A DNA stretch of 64,000 nucleotides from Straminergon stramineum (Eukaryota; Streptophyta; Bryopsida; Hypnales; Calliergonaceae): the NCBI GenBank assembly GCA_963920665.1, contig OY987270.1, forward strand, positions 248,001 through 312,000, in the 5' to 3' direction. Below the pieces are notes generated by a model. The model saw only the letters and a program-made list of their open reading frames with translations, had not been told where the DNA came from and did not search any database. Each line of letters opens with the position of its first letter. Within the stretch, counting starts at the first letter, position 1. Positions 23,485 to 35,490 of this stretch are shown one piece after another. A program made the position numbers and the translations under genes.

Positions 23485-26191
23485 ATAAACACAAAAATTG
23501 GAAATAAATTTTTTTTAATTCTTATATACTATATTTTTATATTTGGGAATATTTCATTCATTACATTTGAATTAATAATGTAAACATTATGGAGCATCTT
23601 GTTTTGGGGATAGTCATCGTATTTTCTTGTGAAAATAACGTGTTGGATCCATTTGTTGATCAATTTTTACAATTTTCAAAAAGAAGAAGTTGAATAATGT
23701 TAAGTATGTTTGTTAGAACAATCTTACCATTCATATTATTGTGTTTCAATTCTATCTTAAAACTATTAACGATTTATTTTTTCTTTCAACTATGTATATA
23801 CTCCCACTTAACAATTTTCAAGTTTGGAGTCTTCAAAGTCTCATAATCTAAGTATAGCAAGAGGGAAAAGAACTTGTTTTCTTCACTTTAAATGCAAATA
23901 TTTTGGAATCTAGGCGGTCAAAGTTTTTGAAATATCTTCCACAAAAATTTCATACAAGTCTAACACAAGATCCTATGGTTGGATGTGCCAATAAAATCTC
24001 TTGGGAGTTTTTTTTGTATGCAATAGAAATGGAAATTTTGAGTTCTTTTTGACAAAAAAATGGCCTTGGGACTTGGGGGGCTAAGCAATATAATTCACAT
24101 TAAAAAGATGATGGATACAATACATTTGCACAATATATTAATAGATGATGAACTAAGCTTAAGCTATAACGTAAAAGGTACACCACTTAAGTTATTTTAG
24201 GACAGAAATTCCCCTAAACTTAGCGCCACTTCACACTAAGGCACAAGGTCGAGAGTCCATCGGTCTTAGCCAACTAGATTTGAGGAATCCAAGATTTCAG
24301 CCTCTAGGCCCTTCACACAAGGTGGCACAATCCAAAGTCCATCAAAATTTAATGTCCCCCAAATTGCCTATGTGGTAGCCAAATGCTTACATGGCAACTC
24401 ACTCTCAACTAGAGTTTGGGTCAAACAAAAATGGAGACCCAAACTCAAGTTGAGAGGTTGTGGGAGTTTTTTCATTAAAAATCTAAATCTAACAAGATCT
24501 CAATGATAAAATTGGCACAGGTTTGGACTTTGGGCTTGGCTATGGGAGGCTTGACAATATGGCCATCCCAATCAAGAGGCCGTGTGAATTCATTGCCAAG
24601 GTTTAGACCTTTTGGACTTGGCCTTTGGAGACTTCACACTATGGATGGCCAAAGGCTTCAATTCCTATTTTGGGGGGCCTATTTATTGTCCATTTTCTTA
24701 CACTCTCAACAAAGTTTGGCCACTCAATAGCACAGCCTCTCGACTTGGATGGCCATAGTGTTAAGAGACCCTTAGTCATAAACTAAGGGTATCATGAAGA
24801 ACTCATTTTAAGGTAACTATTTATATCTTTCCAACATTTTTACTTTAAAATTGTTGAAGAAATGTAGAAAGAAATGCAATTGGGAATTGAGTCTATAATG
24901 GGTTTGTATATCTTAATTTCTTAAAGATAAGTAGGAAACAATATATAAAGTGTCATATTGGATTCCTAAAATACAAATTATTTATAAAAAGATGGCAAGA
25001 CATACATCATCATATTGATAATTCAACAATTAGCATCTTTGATTGGGATGTCATTTGAACATCTCCACCTTTTTATGCTCAAATAAGACACCAAGATGTA
25101 TGTAGAATATGTGACCATTTTGTGACTTCTTAGACATATAGGAGGTGCAATGATGTTTCATGTCATTGGATTTATCTCAATATGAATAAAAACTTGTATC
25201 ACTAGTAAATACATACATTCATTTATCTTCTATGTCAAATACACAAAAAATACCATATCCCTTCCAAAACTGGGCCTCCTAGACCTTCTAGGGTTAATGA
25301 GGTTGTACACAATAGCACTTGAGAATTCATTTATTCTCTATGTCAAATACACAAGAAAATACCACATCCCTTCTAGTGAATTGGGCTTTTATTGACTTTC
25401 AGGGATTGATGAGATTATGTACTGTAATATCACTTGAGCAGCTTGAGACAATACCTTGGTTATTTTTTAATTCACAAGCAAAATGTTGAATGTGATCAAT
25501 TGAGTTGGAATGAATCCCATTTTACAATGGCTTGTTTGCAGAACTTAACTCTTAACCCCAAAATGCCCAAGGCCTGTTTGGAGCTCCTTGAAATTTGCTC
25601 TAAATTGAACAAAGAATCAACATTTTCATAAGTTGTACCAATTTCTTTTGAATTGTAACCGTACAAATTCTAACTAGACATGTTAGAGGTCATACAGGAA
25701 AAAAAAACATAACAATATCTCTTACAGATTGAAAGATTATAATGTTTGATCATGAGGGTGTAAAAACTGTGACAATTTTTCAATTCACTTTTTGCATGTC
25801 AACTCTAAAAAGTTGGTCACTAAAAAAATATGAGGTTATAGGACCTAGCATGCACAACCCCAATCAATTTATGGTTATTCAAAATCTATTCTACAATTTT
25901 TTTAAATGAATTTCTAATGTGATTTTGCCTCCAAGATCTAGTGTATTTGAGGCTCATTTTCAAGACCCTCAACACTACGGGAAGTCAAGATTGCAATGGG
26001 CATCCTTGCACTAAATCTTCAATAGAAAAATCATTATCCTTTATTTTTCAGATCAACTTTTTGATCCTAAAACTAGACTTCAAAAAGAATTCTCCAAAAC
26101 TATAAACTACTAAAAATAGCAATTTGATTGGGTTTTACTTAATTTTAAAGTTTTTGAAATACCAGAATCTAGTGCCTTGGACATTTACTTA
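23485..26191. other. Intergenic DNA with degraded repeats
   Basis: No gene is supported. A diverged reverse-orientation fragment of the TTAA family is visible around 23900-24085 (CAAGATCCTATGGTTGGAT landmark). A direct duplication of about 115 bp lies near 25211-25438. A small perfect hairpin (ACCCTTAGT/ACTAAGGGT, 5-nt loop) lies near 24768-24791. Confidence 0.6.
25211..25438. repeat. Tandem duplication, unit about 115 bp
   Basis: Two adjacent diverged units share TTCATTTAT..TCTATGTCAAATACACAA, then ATACCA.ATCCCTTC and CACTTGAG. Boundaries are approximate. Confidence 0.65.
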
Positions 26192-26414
26192 GGGGTTAAA
26201 CGCCAAGCTGGTGACTGTGGAAATCATCCCTTCTAGAACTGTGTGACATCATCTACTTTTAAAAAATCAAAAATGTTCATTGGAGGTCAAACTATTTTAC
26301 AAGATCTCAACTTTTTGCACAAAGTTCCGAGGATGAACAATTGCAGTTTTGTCCTACATAGGAAGATTCTTTGTCCTCCATCAAACAAAGAATGTCCTCA
26401 ATGTCATTTTTGGG
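26192..26414 (-). mobile_element. Short TTAA-family derivative, about 223 bp
   Basis: This matches the reverse complement of the element at 39929-40150 along its length (TGTGACATCATCTACTTT, CATTGGAGGTCAAA, TTCCGAGGATGAA). The right flank TTAA at 26415-26418 is intact. The left terminus is diverged, so that boundary is approximate. Confidence 0.55.
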
Positions 26415-26694
26415 TTAATGACCATTGTCCTTTGTTTTTTTCTTCCAAAATACTTCATTCTAGATAATTTTAGGAAGAATTGTTGCCTAAAATTTGAAAA
26501 CATTTATGATTTCATTAGTTCTGAAAATTCATTTATTTTTTCTAAATTTATTGCAAATTATATGGGATTTATTCCCCAAATGACAACATGTAATTCTTAC
26601 CAAACCTACAATGTAGGTTATATGGTACTAACCTATTCTAAGGGCAAGAGTTTAAAGAGGAGAGAGCTCAAGTAGAGACTAGTATACAAACTAT

Positions 26695-26931
26695 ATGGAA
26701 GCATCATGGAAGCCATCTGGTGAGCGTCATGGATGGGTAGAGAAAGAAGCAACTATACTTTCTTGGGATGACATACCTAAAAGAACATGGAGTAGGTTTG
26801 TGATGGAGAACAATGTACCTATACATAGAGACATAATAGAAAATGAAGTTAGGATCCTAGTACTAGCAAAACCTCATTTATTGGAGTATATTGCAATGCA
26901 ATTGGAGGAGTTGGATAACGAACGATTGTAG
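26695..26931 (+). pseudogene. Orphan coding-like fragment, 78 codons
   Basis: The frame reads MEASWKPSGERHGWVEKEA at its start and ends EYIAMQLEELDNERL before a TAG stop. Its mixed, charged composition, with six tryptophan or proline residues in the first half, is unlike the Phe/Lys/Asn/Ile-rich frames usual in this AT-rich DNA, which is why I list it. I do not recognise the family. It could be the last exon of a gene, a remnant of a captured gene or transposon frame, or chance. No upstream exon, promoter or conserved neighbour supports expression. Confidence 0.25.
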
Positions 26932-27839
26932 AATGATGTAAATGCATATTGAATTCAAGTTTTATGTTCAATAGGATTTAGAAGAGTGGTATATTTAGCC
27001 TATACCCATTGTATTAGGATACTTCAACTTGACATAATACAAAATAAAAAAACTATAAAGTAATCAATAATTGCAATGGAAAATTGTATTATTAGTCTAT
27101 AAATTTTCAATTATCTATAGAAATGCATTACCAAAGTTTTGAAGTTGTGAAAAAAATACTATGTATTTTGCATAATAATTGTAAAAAATAATTTGCAAAA
27201 ACATTGTCATTGCACAAAGAGAAACTCACAATATCCTATTCTATGATTTTGTACAAATTGGAAAAAAAGGCAACTACTTGCCCCCCTATTGGCAATGACA
27301 TCAGTTTGCTCATATGGTTTGTAAGTGCAATTTTATATGGCTAAGTGCAAAAATAACAAATTGCATGTTCTTGATGTGCTACTTTTTGACATTATTATTT
27401 TAGTAAATGTTCAAATAGATTATAAGAAATTATCCTTGTCAAGGAGCTTCTAATATCTTTAATGATCTTTGTTGAATCAATTTAGCAATGTAACATTCAA
27501 CTTTTGCATATTTAAAAAATATTATATTTATTTCTTGACTTCAAAATTTGTTATGATTGACAAAAATTATGAATTACACTAATATGTGAAATGAAGTATT
27601 GCAATGGAGGGTTGAGAATAAGAACATCATTACTTCTTTAGATTCTCCAAACTAATTACATCCAAATGTGTCCAAATATGCAATTGCACATTATTGAAGA
27701 AGGATAATGACTGAATTGGAAACTATCCTATTAGTATAATAAGTTTGTTCCAAGGAAGATGGTCAAGTAGGATATTTCTATGCTAATAGGTTCTATATCT
27801 AAAATCAAATATCTTGACTTATTCAATAACTCAACTTGG
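26932..27839. other. AT-rich intergenic DNA, no gene seen
   Basis: Only short low-complexity frames; no bounded element recognised. Confidence 0.6.
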
Positions 27840-28770
27840 AATTCCATACCCCAAAACATAACTACAACGACACTGCAAACCCAATTGGGATGTTGACTTA
27901 AATTAGCACAAGTCACATTCCATCAAACACACCAATTTAGCTTAAATACTCTATTATTTTTATTTCTAAATTGGTGATTAAATCACCGTTACAATCAATG
28001 TCCTCTCAGAAATCTCCAATCAGTTCTACCCTTTGCTTCACAGCAATCCAACTTGGAACATTCTCCACACTCAAATATACATTTTAATTTTAATTTATTA
28101 TTTAATTTTAATTTTTCTCTTTATCCAAGTTGGAATACTTAATTCTCCTCACTACAACTTCAACTAGGTTCTCATAAATCTCCAATTAAATCACTTCGCC
28201 ATCTTCATCACATCACAACCACCACATATTTAAATTTTCACATTAACACATAATCTCCTCCACTTTCAGTCCTTCCCAACTAGGACACAAACATCTCCAT
28301 CTTGAACCATATAGACACATTGCTCAATTAAATCAATTAACACACACAGTCACACATAAAACTCCAAATTAACATGCGCATTCCCTCACTCACAAACACA
28401 AACATGTACATAAAATAAACGCAAATACACAACACTACTTGGCTGGGACTCCAATTGGAACTCTCATCAATGGGTAAAGACAAATGAAATAAAAATTAGA
28501 CCAAATAGGAATTCCAAACTTGGCGGTTACCAATTTGGAAGTGACAACCCAACCACCGGTTAACTACCAAATTGGAACTACGAAGACAACCGCCCCAATA
28601 CAAACAAAATTCCAAATTGGAATTAACTCACCAACCAGACAACTGGACTAGACACTCACCTACAATCTAATTTGGTAGAATCTTCACCCAAGTTAGATTA
28701 CAGCTTAAAAAATTTGGAACTTGGTTGGACAGCTGACCCATTCCAATTAGGAAACCATCCATCCAAATCA
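27840..28770 (-). repeat. CA-rich repeat with CCAANTTGG-like motifs, copy B
   Basis: This is the same repeat as 7920-9200 in the opposite orientation: the plus strand is now A/C-rich and carries dispersed motifs such as TCCAACTTGGAAC, TCCAAGTTGGAAT, CCAACTAGGA, TCCAATTGGAAC, CCAAATTGGAAC and CCAATTAGGA. The anchor at about 27961-27990 matches the reverse complement of 8698-8727. In both copies the motif-bearing part extends about 0.8 kb on the same side of the anchor. Confidence 0.5.
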
Positions 28771-29165
28771 ACACAATCATTCATTCAAAATTCATTCACC
28801 ATCCAAAAACACACCAAATTGAATTCAATCAGCCTATAAAAACACAAAATTAAGACAAACAATTCAAAAACAACCAATCAAAATCAATAAAAGACACATG
28901 AAAATCAACCAAAAATTTATAACAAAAAATACTAATTGGTATTCTACACACATTGTTTCCATTATTAAATTGTCGATTTCTTATTGGATCTTGTTGAAAT
29001 TCAATAGAATAATCTAGAATCTTCTAAAATGCATTTTCTTAGACACCATATGAATAAACTATGAATTTTCACAATGTTGAAAAATAAATGTACCCACAAA
29101 CAACCCTAAGCTCTCATGAATAGAGGTTGTACATATTAGACAAGAATTTGCAGGGGGTGCTTTAA

Positions 29166-30112
29166 CCCCTAAAGGTTTTTGACTATGTTTTCACTAAAAA
29201 CGCTCCAAAACTGTCATCTCCAATACAAGTACCAAATTTTAGAAAAAATAAATTTTTGGACAAATGTAACCGTAGGATCTTGTAGTAAGCTGGTTTGGGA
29301 ATATGTGGAAAACATTTCAGAAATTTCCACCGTTTGGATTGCAAGATATTAGCATTTCAAGTGACAAAAAGCCATTTTTTGGCCCTGCAAAAATCCGGGC
29401 AGATGCACTCCACAAGGTCAAATCATTATGAAAAAATGTCCAGAATGGTTGTAACTCTTTGGATTCATTCTTCAAGTCATGTTGGCTACATGCTTGAAAT
29501 TTTTTTGGATCATTTGGAATTGTACAACATATAGGAAAAAAATAGTAAGTTGAAAGAAGTAGAGAATGATTCAAAATACTAAAGTGTTAGTAATTTATTT
29601 ATGGAATTGAAAAATGCTAATCTCAATGGTTGTAATTTTGTAATAAACAATCTACACCTTACGTTTTTATTTTTTTTCCAAAAATATTAAAAATTGAGTG
29701 AAATAAAGGTCTTCAAAGTTTATTTTAGAGTAGAGATTCCATTACTACCCACAAACTACCCACAACTAAAACTCTTCATAACTTTCGTCTCACAAATCAA
29801 AATGGAATGATTCAAAGCTTTTAATGTATATATAAATGTAGAAAACCAATTTCAAATTTTTATTTTTTTAAAAAGTGATTTTTCAAGAAGTTTTTTTGGC
29901 TGCCCGGGCTGCCCGCTGAGGAGTGAAAACAACATATTATACAATAACTTTTTAACCATGTATTCAAAAGTTATGAAAATTATTGGGTCTTAAAGCTATT
30001 CCTTGGGAAAATGTTGTGTGAAAATTTCAATGAAAAAAAATCAAAATTCCATCCATAGTGAGCTGCCCGAAATTGCTATATTGCCAAAAAACACCATATG
30101 GTCCTTTAGGGG
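29166..30112 (+). mobile_element. TTAA-family element, 947 bp copy
   Basis: Starts CCCCTAAAGGTTTTTGACTA and ends TGGTCCTTTAGGGG. The left flank is TTAA and the right flank TTAC. Long stretches are almost identical to the copy at 42034-42969 (for example around 29233-29420 against 42101-42290), implying a recent common source. Non-autonomous. Confidence 0.8.
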
Positions 30113-30375
30113 TTACGAGAGAAGTCAAAATTGGATTCATTTACCTGAGTAGAAAACATTCTCCACCACTAAGATTGTACAATATTCAACACTTTTCTAT
30201 TTTGTTCCCAAAAAATGAAGCTGTTTTCTTGGTCTGTCTGAGTCTAAATCACATCAGTTTACATCAAACGAAGCTATCATATGATTGGCACTGCTGCATC
30301 ATGAGATTTCCTTTGCTTGCAGTGTGTGCTTCAGATCATAATGAAAGCTTTTGCACAATTTAACCACTTATCTAA

Positions 30376-30515
30376 CACTGGGCTGGTGGCTGAATTTTGA
30401 ATACCTTGTGAATCATTAGTTAAAAGAAACTCCAGAGCATTCCAAGGATGAACATTTGTACTTTTCTCTTGCATAGAAGGATTCTCTGTCATTCACTGGA
30501 CTCTTTTAGGTTGCT
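30376..30515 (-). mobile_element. Fragment of the short TTAA-family derivative
   Basis: GGGCTGGTGGCTGAATTTTG and later CCAAGGATGAACATTTGTAC, GAAGGATTCTCTGTCAT match the 26192-26414 element. Neither end is intact. Confidence 0.4.
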
Positions 30516-32710
30516 ACATCATTATAAGGTTAAAGTATAAGAAGTTCAAATGTAGACGCAACATGTTTTTTTTGGTGTGTATTTGATTAGGTTAAGAAGG
30601 TGCATAAAATTGAGATATTTAGTGGTGACAAAAATTTATTCTCATCTTAACTCCTGAAAGAGTGAAATGCCAAAATTGAGTTTTTGCATTTTCTGGGTAG
30701 GACATTGTAAAGTCAAAAGAAATTTAATTTTTAAAATTGATTTTAGGAGAATGTGTGCCATGCTATTATTTTTCTAGCACACTAATTTGATTAAGCAATT
30801 GTAGAAATATGAGGTAAAATGTGTTTTTGGTCTCAACTTGGGTAGCTAAAAAATATTTTATTTACATTATTATTTTTTATCCAACTAAAACTTCTGCTAT
30901 CTAACTCTTTTAATTATATTGCTTTCAAATTTCAAAAATATTAAGATATTTACTTTGAAACTTTGAAGAAAAGTTTTTTTTCATCCCTTTGCACATGCAT
31001 AGTTCATCTTTCAAAAAATATCTAGAAAATGTGTAAGTCTCACAACTTGTGTAAGTTGTGAGTTTCTCTAAAATTAATTTTTAAATTCATGAAAAAATTC
31101 TAAGAAAAAATAAATTCAAATACAAAAGGTTTTCTAGTTGCCCAACTTGCACTTATGGAAAACAATATGACTAAATTGAACATAACTTGGTAACCACTAA
31201 TTCAAATTCCTTGAAATTTGTCTTGCATTCAAGACAATCTTTGTATGTGTCTATGTGCAAAATTCCAAGGATTGAAAAATTGAGCACCACCTACAAAATT
31301 AGAGTCACTACCAAAAATATTTAGAAAAAATAATAAAATATGGTAGTATTTTAACATGCCCTAATTTATATAGTTAGACTTTGGTAAATTAGTGTTATAC
31401 ACACTAAAACAAGAAAATTGTGTAAAATTGTAAGTGTGCTCAATATCAATGACTTAGATTAACCAAATTGCAAGGTCAAACTTAAGAAATTGACTTGTAG
31501 GTGACACATGAATTCCATTGAGGAGTAACTACACCTCATTGTAACTTGTTTGTAGATCATCCCTTCTATATTCCTCCCCCAAATGTGAAGCCTTGTGAAA
31601 ATAAAAGTCTAGAGTCAATTTTGAATACACCTATTTTAGCACTTTGAAAATTTATAATTTATTCATATAATGTCCAAAAAAATGAAAGTGAAGAGAATGA
31701 AAAATCCCATTTGACTCCCAACAAAATCAAACAATAATTTTGACAAGTCAATATAAAAGAACCATTCTCAAATGCTTATTTGGACGATTTGGGATGCAAT
31801 TAAGTTAAGGGAACCAACCCATTTCTGACCACTTAAGCAGATATACATATTTGCAAGGGAGGTTTCAACAGTTGGGACATTTTCCCGTGAGCAAAAATAG
31901 AGTTCTGAAAGTTTCCACAATTATTCAGATTTTTTTTCTTAAAAAGCAATTACTACGAATTTTCAAGTTGAAGATTCTATTCTATCCACACTGGTTATAC
32001 AGACCTTCTTATTTTCGACCAAGGGCTAGTTGCAAAATCCAACAAAGACTAGTTCCAATTTTAAGAATCCTGCAGCCAATCATAATGCACCACAATTACC
32101 CAGGAACTATACTAGCATTAATTGTTGCTAATCACCTCATGATTGAAATTACTCTACCCTACCTTGACAAACTGTGATCAGTAATGGGTCGACTCCCTTA
32201 ACTAACAACATATGAATAAGTTAAACATGTTATAACACCAATGGTCAATATACAACAAGTGGTCATATTTGCATTTTGTTGTTGTAGTATAACAATAGAT
32301 TCTACACTCATTTGCTAGGTTAATTGTGTGTGCAAAATATGCGATTAGGAAATGCTAGTTTTGTGAAATATTGTTTTTAACCATTCCAGTTTTTATTTTG
32401 GATAAAATATTTTTCCCTCAAATTTTGGCATTCCATTTTAGAATTAATTTTCTTTAAAGCCACAAGTGCACTAAGGAAACTTTTGTGAGGGTTAGATTCG
32501 ACATAAATAAAGTCAATTTTGTCAACTATGATTGGGCATCAACCTTTCAAAATCTAACATGGAAATTCAATTTCAGCCATTGGAATTGCGTGTGTGCAAA
32601 GTTACAATTGCTGAAATACAATTGGCTGAATGTGACTTTTCATGCCTGGTAGTGCTGAAGGCCAAAACCTCTTACTAAGTTGGATTGCAAACTAAGTTTT
32701 ACTAACTTAA
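30516..32710. other. Intergenic DNA with a dispersed repeat
   Basis: Positions 30705-31300 are a diverged copy of the block at 6490-7230. Nothing else is recognised; open frames lack family motifs. Confidence 0.6.
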
Positions 32711-35014
32711 CCCCTTAACGCTTGAGGGTTAGGAGAGACTCACCATCTACTTCACCGTATTTTTTATGAAAGGAGAATTCAGTAGGCTTTAAGTCCACAA
32801 TGATAGACTATATTGAAGGCAAAAGAAATTTCTATCATACATATTGTAGTTAAGTACATTTTACAAATGTCAAAGCACCAAGTGAAAAAAATGTTGAACA
32901 TGATAAATTGGGAAGTGTAGGGTGGTTCTAAAATAAGTTGTTTGTATACCATGGAGTCAATCCGTATTATTGGGTGGTGAGATACAACCCTGGAGAACAA
33001 GTCAGGCATATCCAGAGAAAGGCCATTGTCACAAAATTGATGGCCTCTAGTCATTACTCACCGGATTGAGCAACGTACACAATTCAAGTGTTAGTTGCAG
33101 GGTTTGAGTGTTAGTTGTGAGATTTAGATATAAACTTTGAAATACCAAATTGTGTTTGGGCACAAAATTTCCAATGCCAAATGATTATTTCTATTTATCC
33201 CTAATTGCCCAATCAACTATTTATGGTTGATCTAAAATTTCAAGCTTGACATTGTGTAGGCAATAAAATACCCTTAACTATTTCAAAAAATATTATAAGC
33301 AATTTTGAAGGTTTACTATTAAAAAAAAAATTTCCACTAAAAAATGGTAAATATTTAATTTGTAAGAGGTCCTCAAAGGCATATATGTACCATTAGAAGT
33401 TGGGTATGATATACTTGCAAAACAAACATTTATACTTGTTGCAATCTTTAATCCGAACATCCTTCCACCTTTCTACTTTATTCATCTTCATCCAAGACCT
33501 AGACTTCCTCCCCATATTAGAATTAGAAATAAAAAATATCAATTAAAAAGCTTTTCAAGCATTCATTACAAGAGTAATTTCAGCAACAAATGTTTCTGAA
33601 CGTTCTCACATGTTCTATGGTTTGCATGAATTAATATTTCATAGGGGCACGTGAGTAGGCAAGTGAAAGTATTGGCATGCATATCATCTAAATGTAAAAA
33701 GGTATGATGCTAGGATGTGCTTCAAAACATCTTGTGATGCTACAAGGTTTGTCGTAGCAACACTCAGTCGAGGCATTCCCCTATAATTTAGAAACATAGC
33801 TTCTACTGTGGGGACTTCAAAACATCTTGACATGCTATAAGGTTACGTCATAGCAAGTCTCAGTTGAGGTGCCCATCAACTTCATTAGCATTGTTTCTAA
33901 ATGAACCTTACCTCGTGATAAACGTGGGAACATCCTTTAATAATGAATTGTCCATCATGAATCCTCAAAGGGTATGGGATAATTTGAAGATGAGATCTTG
34001 ACCACTCATTGTCAAAATGCAGGAATTGTGCTCAAAGTAGAATTTCAGTCCTCATTTTAGCATAGTAGAATACCTTCTTTCAAAAAACTTTGAACTAAAA
34101 AAAAGTGGGTAATTAAGCTAAGTTTAATCTCTAAATTTCTTTTTCAGGTTTTGAGGTTCTTACTAAAAGTTATGGACAAGTTTCAAAGAGGGATCGGAAG
34201 GGACATTTTTTTGGACAATTTAAAACCGTCTCTTTGGTATTTGTCCATAACTTTTTATTGGAGTCTTGAAATCTCAAATCAATTTTTGTAAATGAAATTT
34301 GGCTTGATTTCACAAATTTTTAAAGTTCAAAGTTTTTTGGGAAAAATTATTCTACTATGCCCCAAATGAGGTTTGAAATTCTACTTTGAGATTATTTGAA
34401 ATTATTGTGAAATTCTCAAGAGAAATATGAAAAAAACTCATATCTAATATAGAATAGACTCAAAAAATCTGAAATTTTCACCATATTTGTACCATTATAT
34501 TTTAGTGCATAAGAGCCTGGTATAAATGAAAGTTATTTTGCTACTCTAAAATTAGAAAGTCAACAAACTAGGCCCAAAGTTCATATTTCCAAGAAAATCT
34601 AAAAAACAATTTGGACCCATTTCATTTGTTTCAAAAAAATCATTGGGACTCCAGAATTAGGCCTAAACTCAAGTTGTATTTGAAGACTAGGGTTGTAATA
34701 GGGTTGCTATAATTGTTGCATACCGGCTACATTGGTCATCCTCCATGCAACTTCTACAATTCTTGACAAGTATTCTCCCTCATCCCAATGTATGTCTAAA
34801 CCCTTGTATTGTATTCTTGGTAGAATACAAGCTTTGCATAGGCACAAAATCTTTAATTTTGTTGATTTTATTTATTTTAAATTGCTAAATTTTCAACTTA
34901 CTCTTGCCCCCAACTTTATAGTTCAATACATTTCATGTTGATTCCATTCGTGTTGTGTAAATGCAACCAGAACACAAACCGTAGGCCATTTCTGGCCATA
35001 TCGGCGTTAAAGGG
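32711..35014. mobile_element. Candidate 2.3-kb TTAA-flanked element
   Basis: Intact TTAA at 32707-32710 is followed by CCCCTTAACGCTTG. At the other end, CGGCGTTAAAGGG is followed by TTAA at 35015-35018. The termini match as an inverted repeat over CCCYTTAACGC. At 2,304 bp it approaches the size expected of a transposase-bearing piggyBac-like element, but the interior shows no long frame and contains an internal tandem duplication near 33718-33890. It may be a decayed larger element or a chance pairing of two unrelated ends. Confidence 0.35.
33718..33890. repeat. Tandem duplication, unit about 108 bp
   Basis: Two units share CTTCAAAACATCTTG, TGCTA.AAGGTT and GTC.TAGCAA....CAGT.GAGG. Approximate limits. 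Confidence 0.6.
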
Positions 35015-35141
35015 TTAATTGTTAGTAAGACTTTCTCTTTCGAACACCTAGCTCGGATTCACAGACACAAAAGTAGATAAACTTATGTATATTTTGAGCA
35101 TTCAATAGAACTTAGGAGTCAGTGGCCTCCAGCTCCGTCAG

Positions 35142-35490
35142 CTCTTCAAGGAGACAGGTGACTTTGCTGCAACCAATTCCAATGCATCAAAAGATTTTGT
35201 GTTCAAGCTCTTCGCTTCACCAAGAGGACAAGTGGCGTTGCCATTCAACTCAAACTCTTCAAAAGATTTGGTGTTCAAGAGGACAAGTGGCTTCACCATT
35301 CAATTCAAACTCATCAAAAGATTTTGTGGTCAAGCTCTTCGCTTCACCGAAGAGGACAAGTGGCTTCGCCGCGAATAGACTCAAACCCATCAAAAGATTT
35401 GTGGTCAAGTTCTTACGGAGTATTTCTTCGCTTCACTGAAGAGGACAAGTGTCTTTGCCGCTAATAGACTCCAATTCAAACTCTTTCAGG
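35142..35490. repeat. Minisatellite of about 72-bp units
   Basis: About five units begin CAAGCTCTTCGCTTCAC or AAGAGGACAAGTGGC and end TCAAAAGATTTGTGGT. Unit starts are near 35204, 35276, 35331 and 35406, giving 72-, 55- and 75-bp units; the 55-bp unit has lost about 17 bp. Because that deletion breaks the frame, I read it as a non-coding minisatellite despite an open frame across part of it. Confidence 0.7.

Noticed and set aside
29295..29510. A 70-codon frame conserved in three TTAA-family copies (21278, 29295, 42163)
   Set aside because: Differences between diverged copies do not concentrate at third codon positions, and the 37443 and 52160 copies carry stops, so the similarity reflects shared element DNA rather than a protein.
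32779..33054. 91-codon minus-strand frame inside the 2.3-kb candidate element, as transposase
   Set aside because: No catalytic aspartates or other transposase signature could be recognised.
35122..35439. 105-codon plus-strand frame
   Set aside because: It runs through a minisatellite whose 55-bp unit breaks the frame of the repeat.
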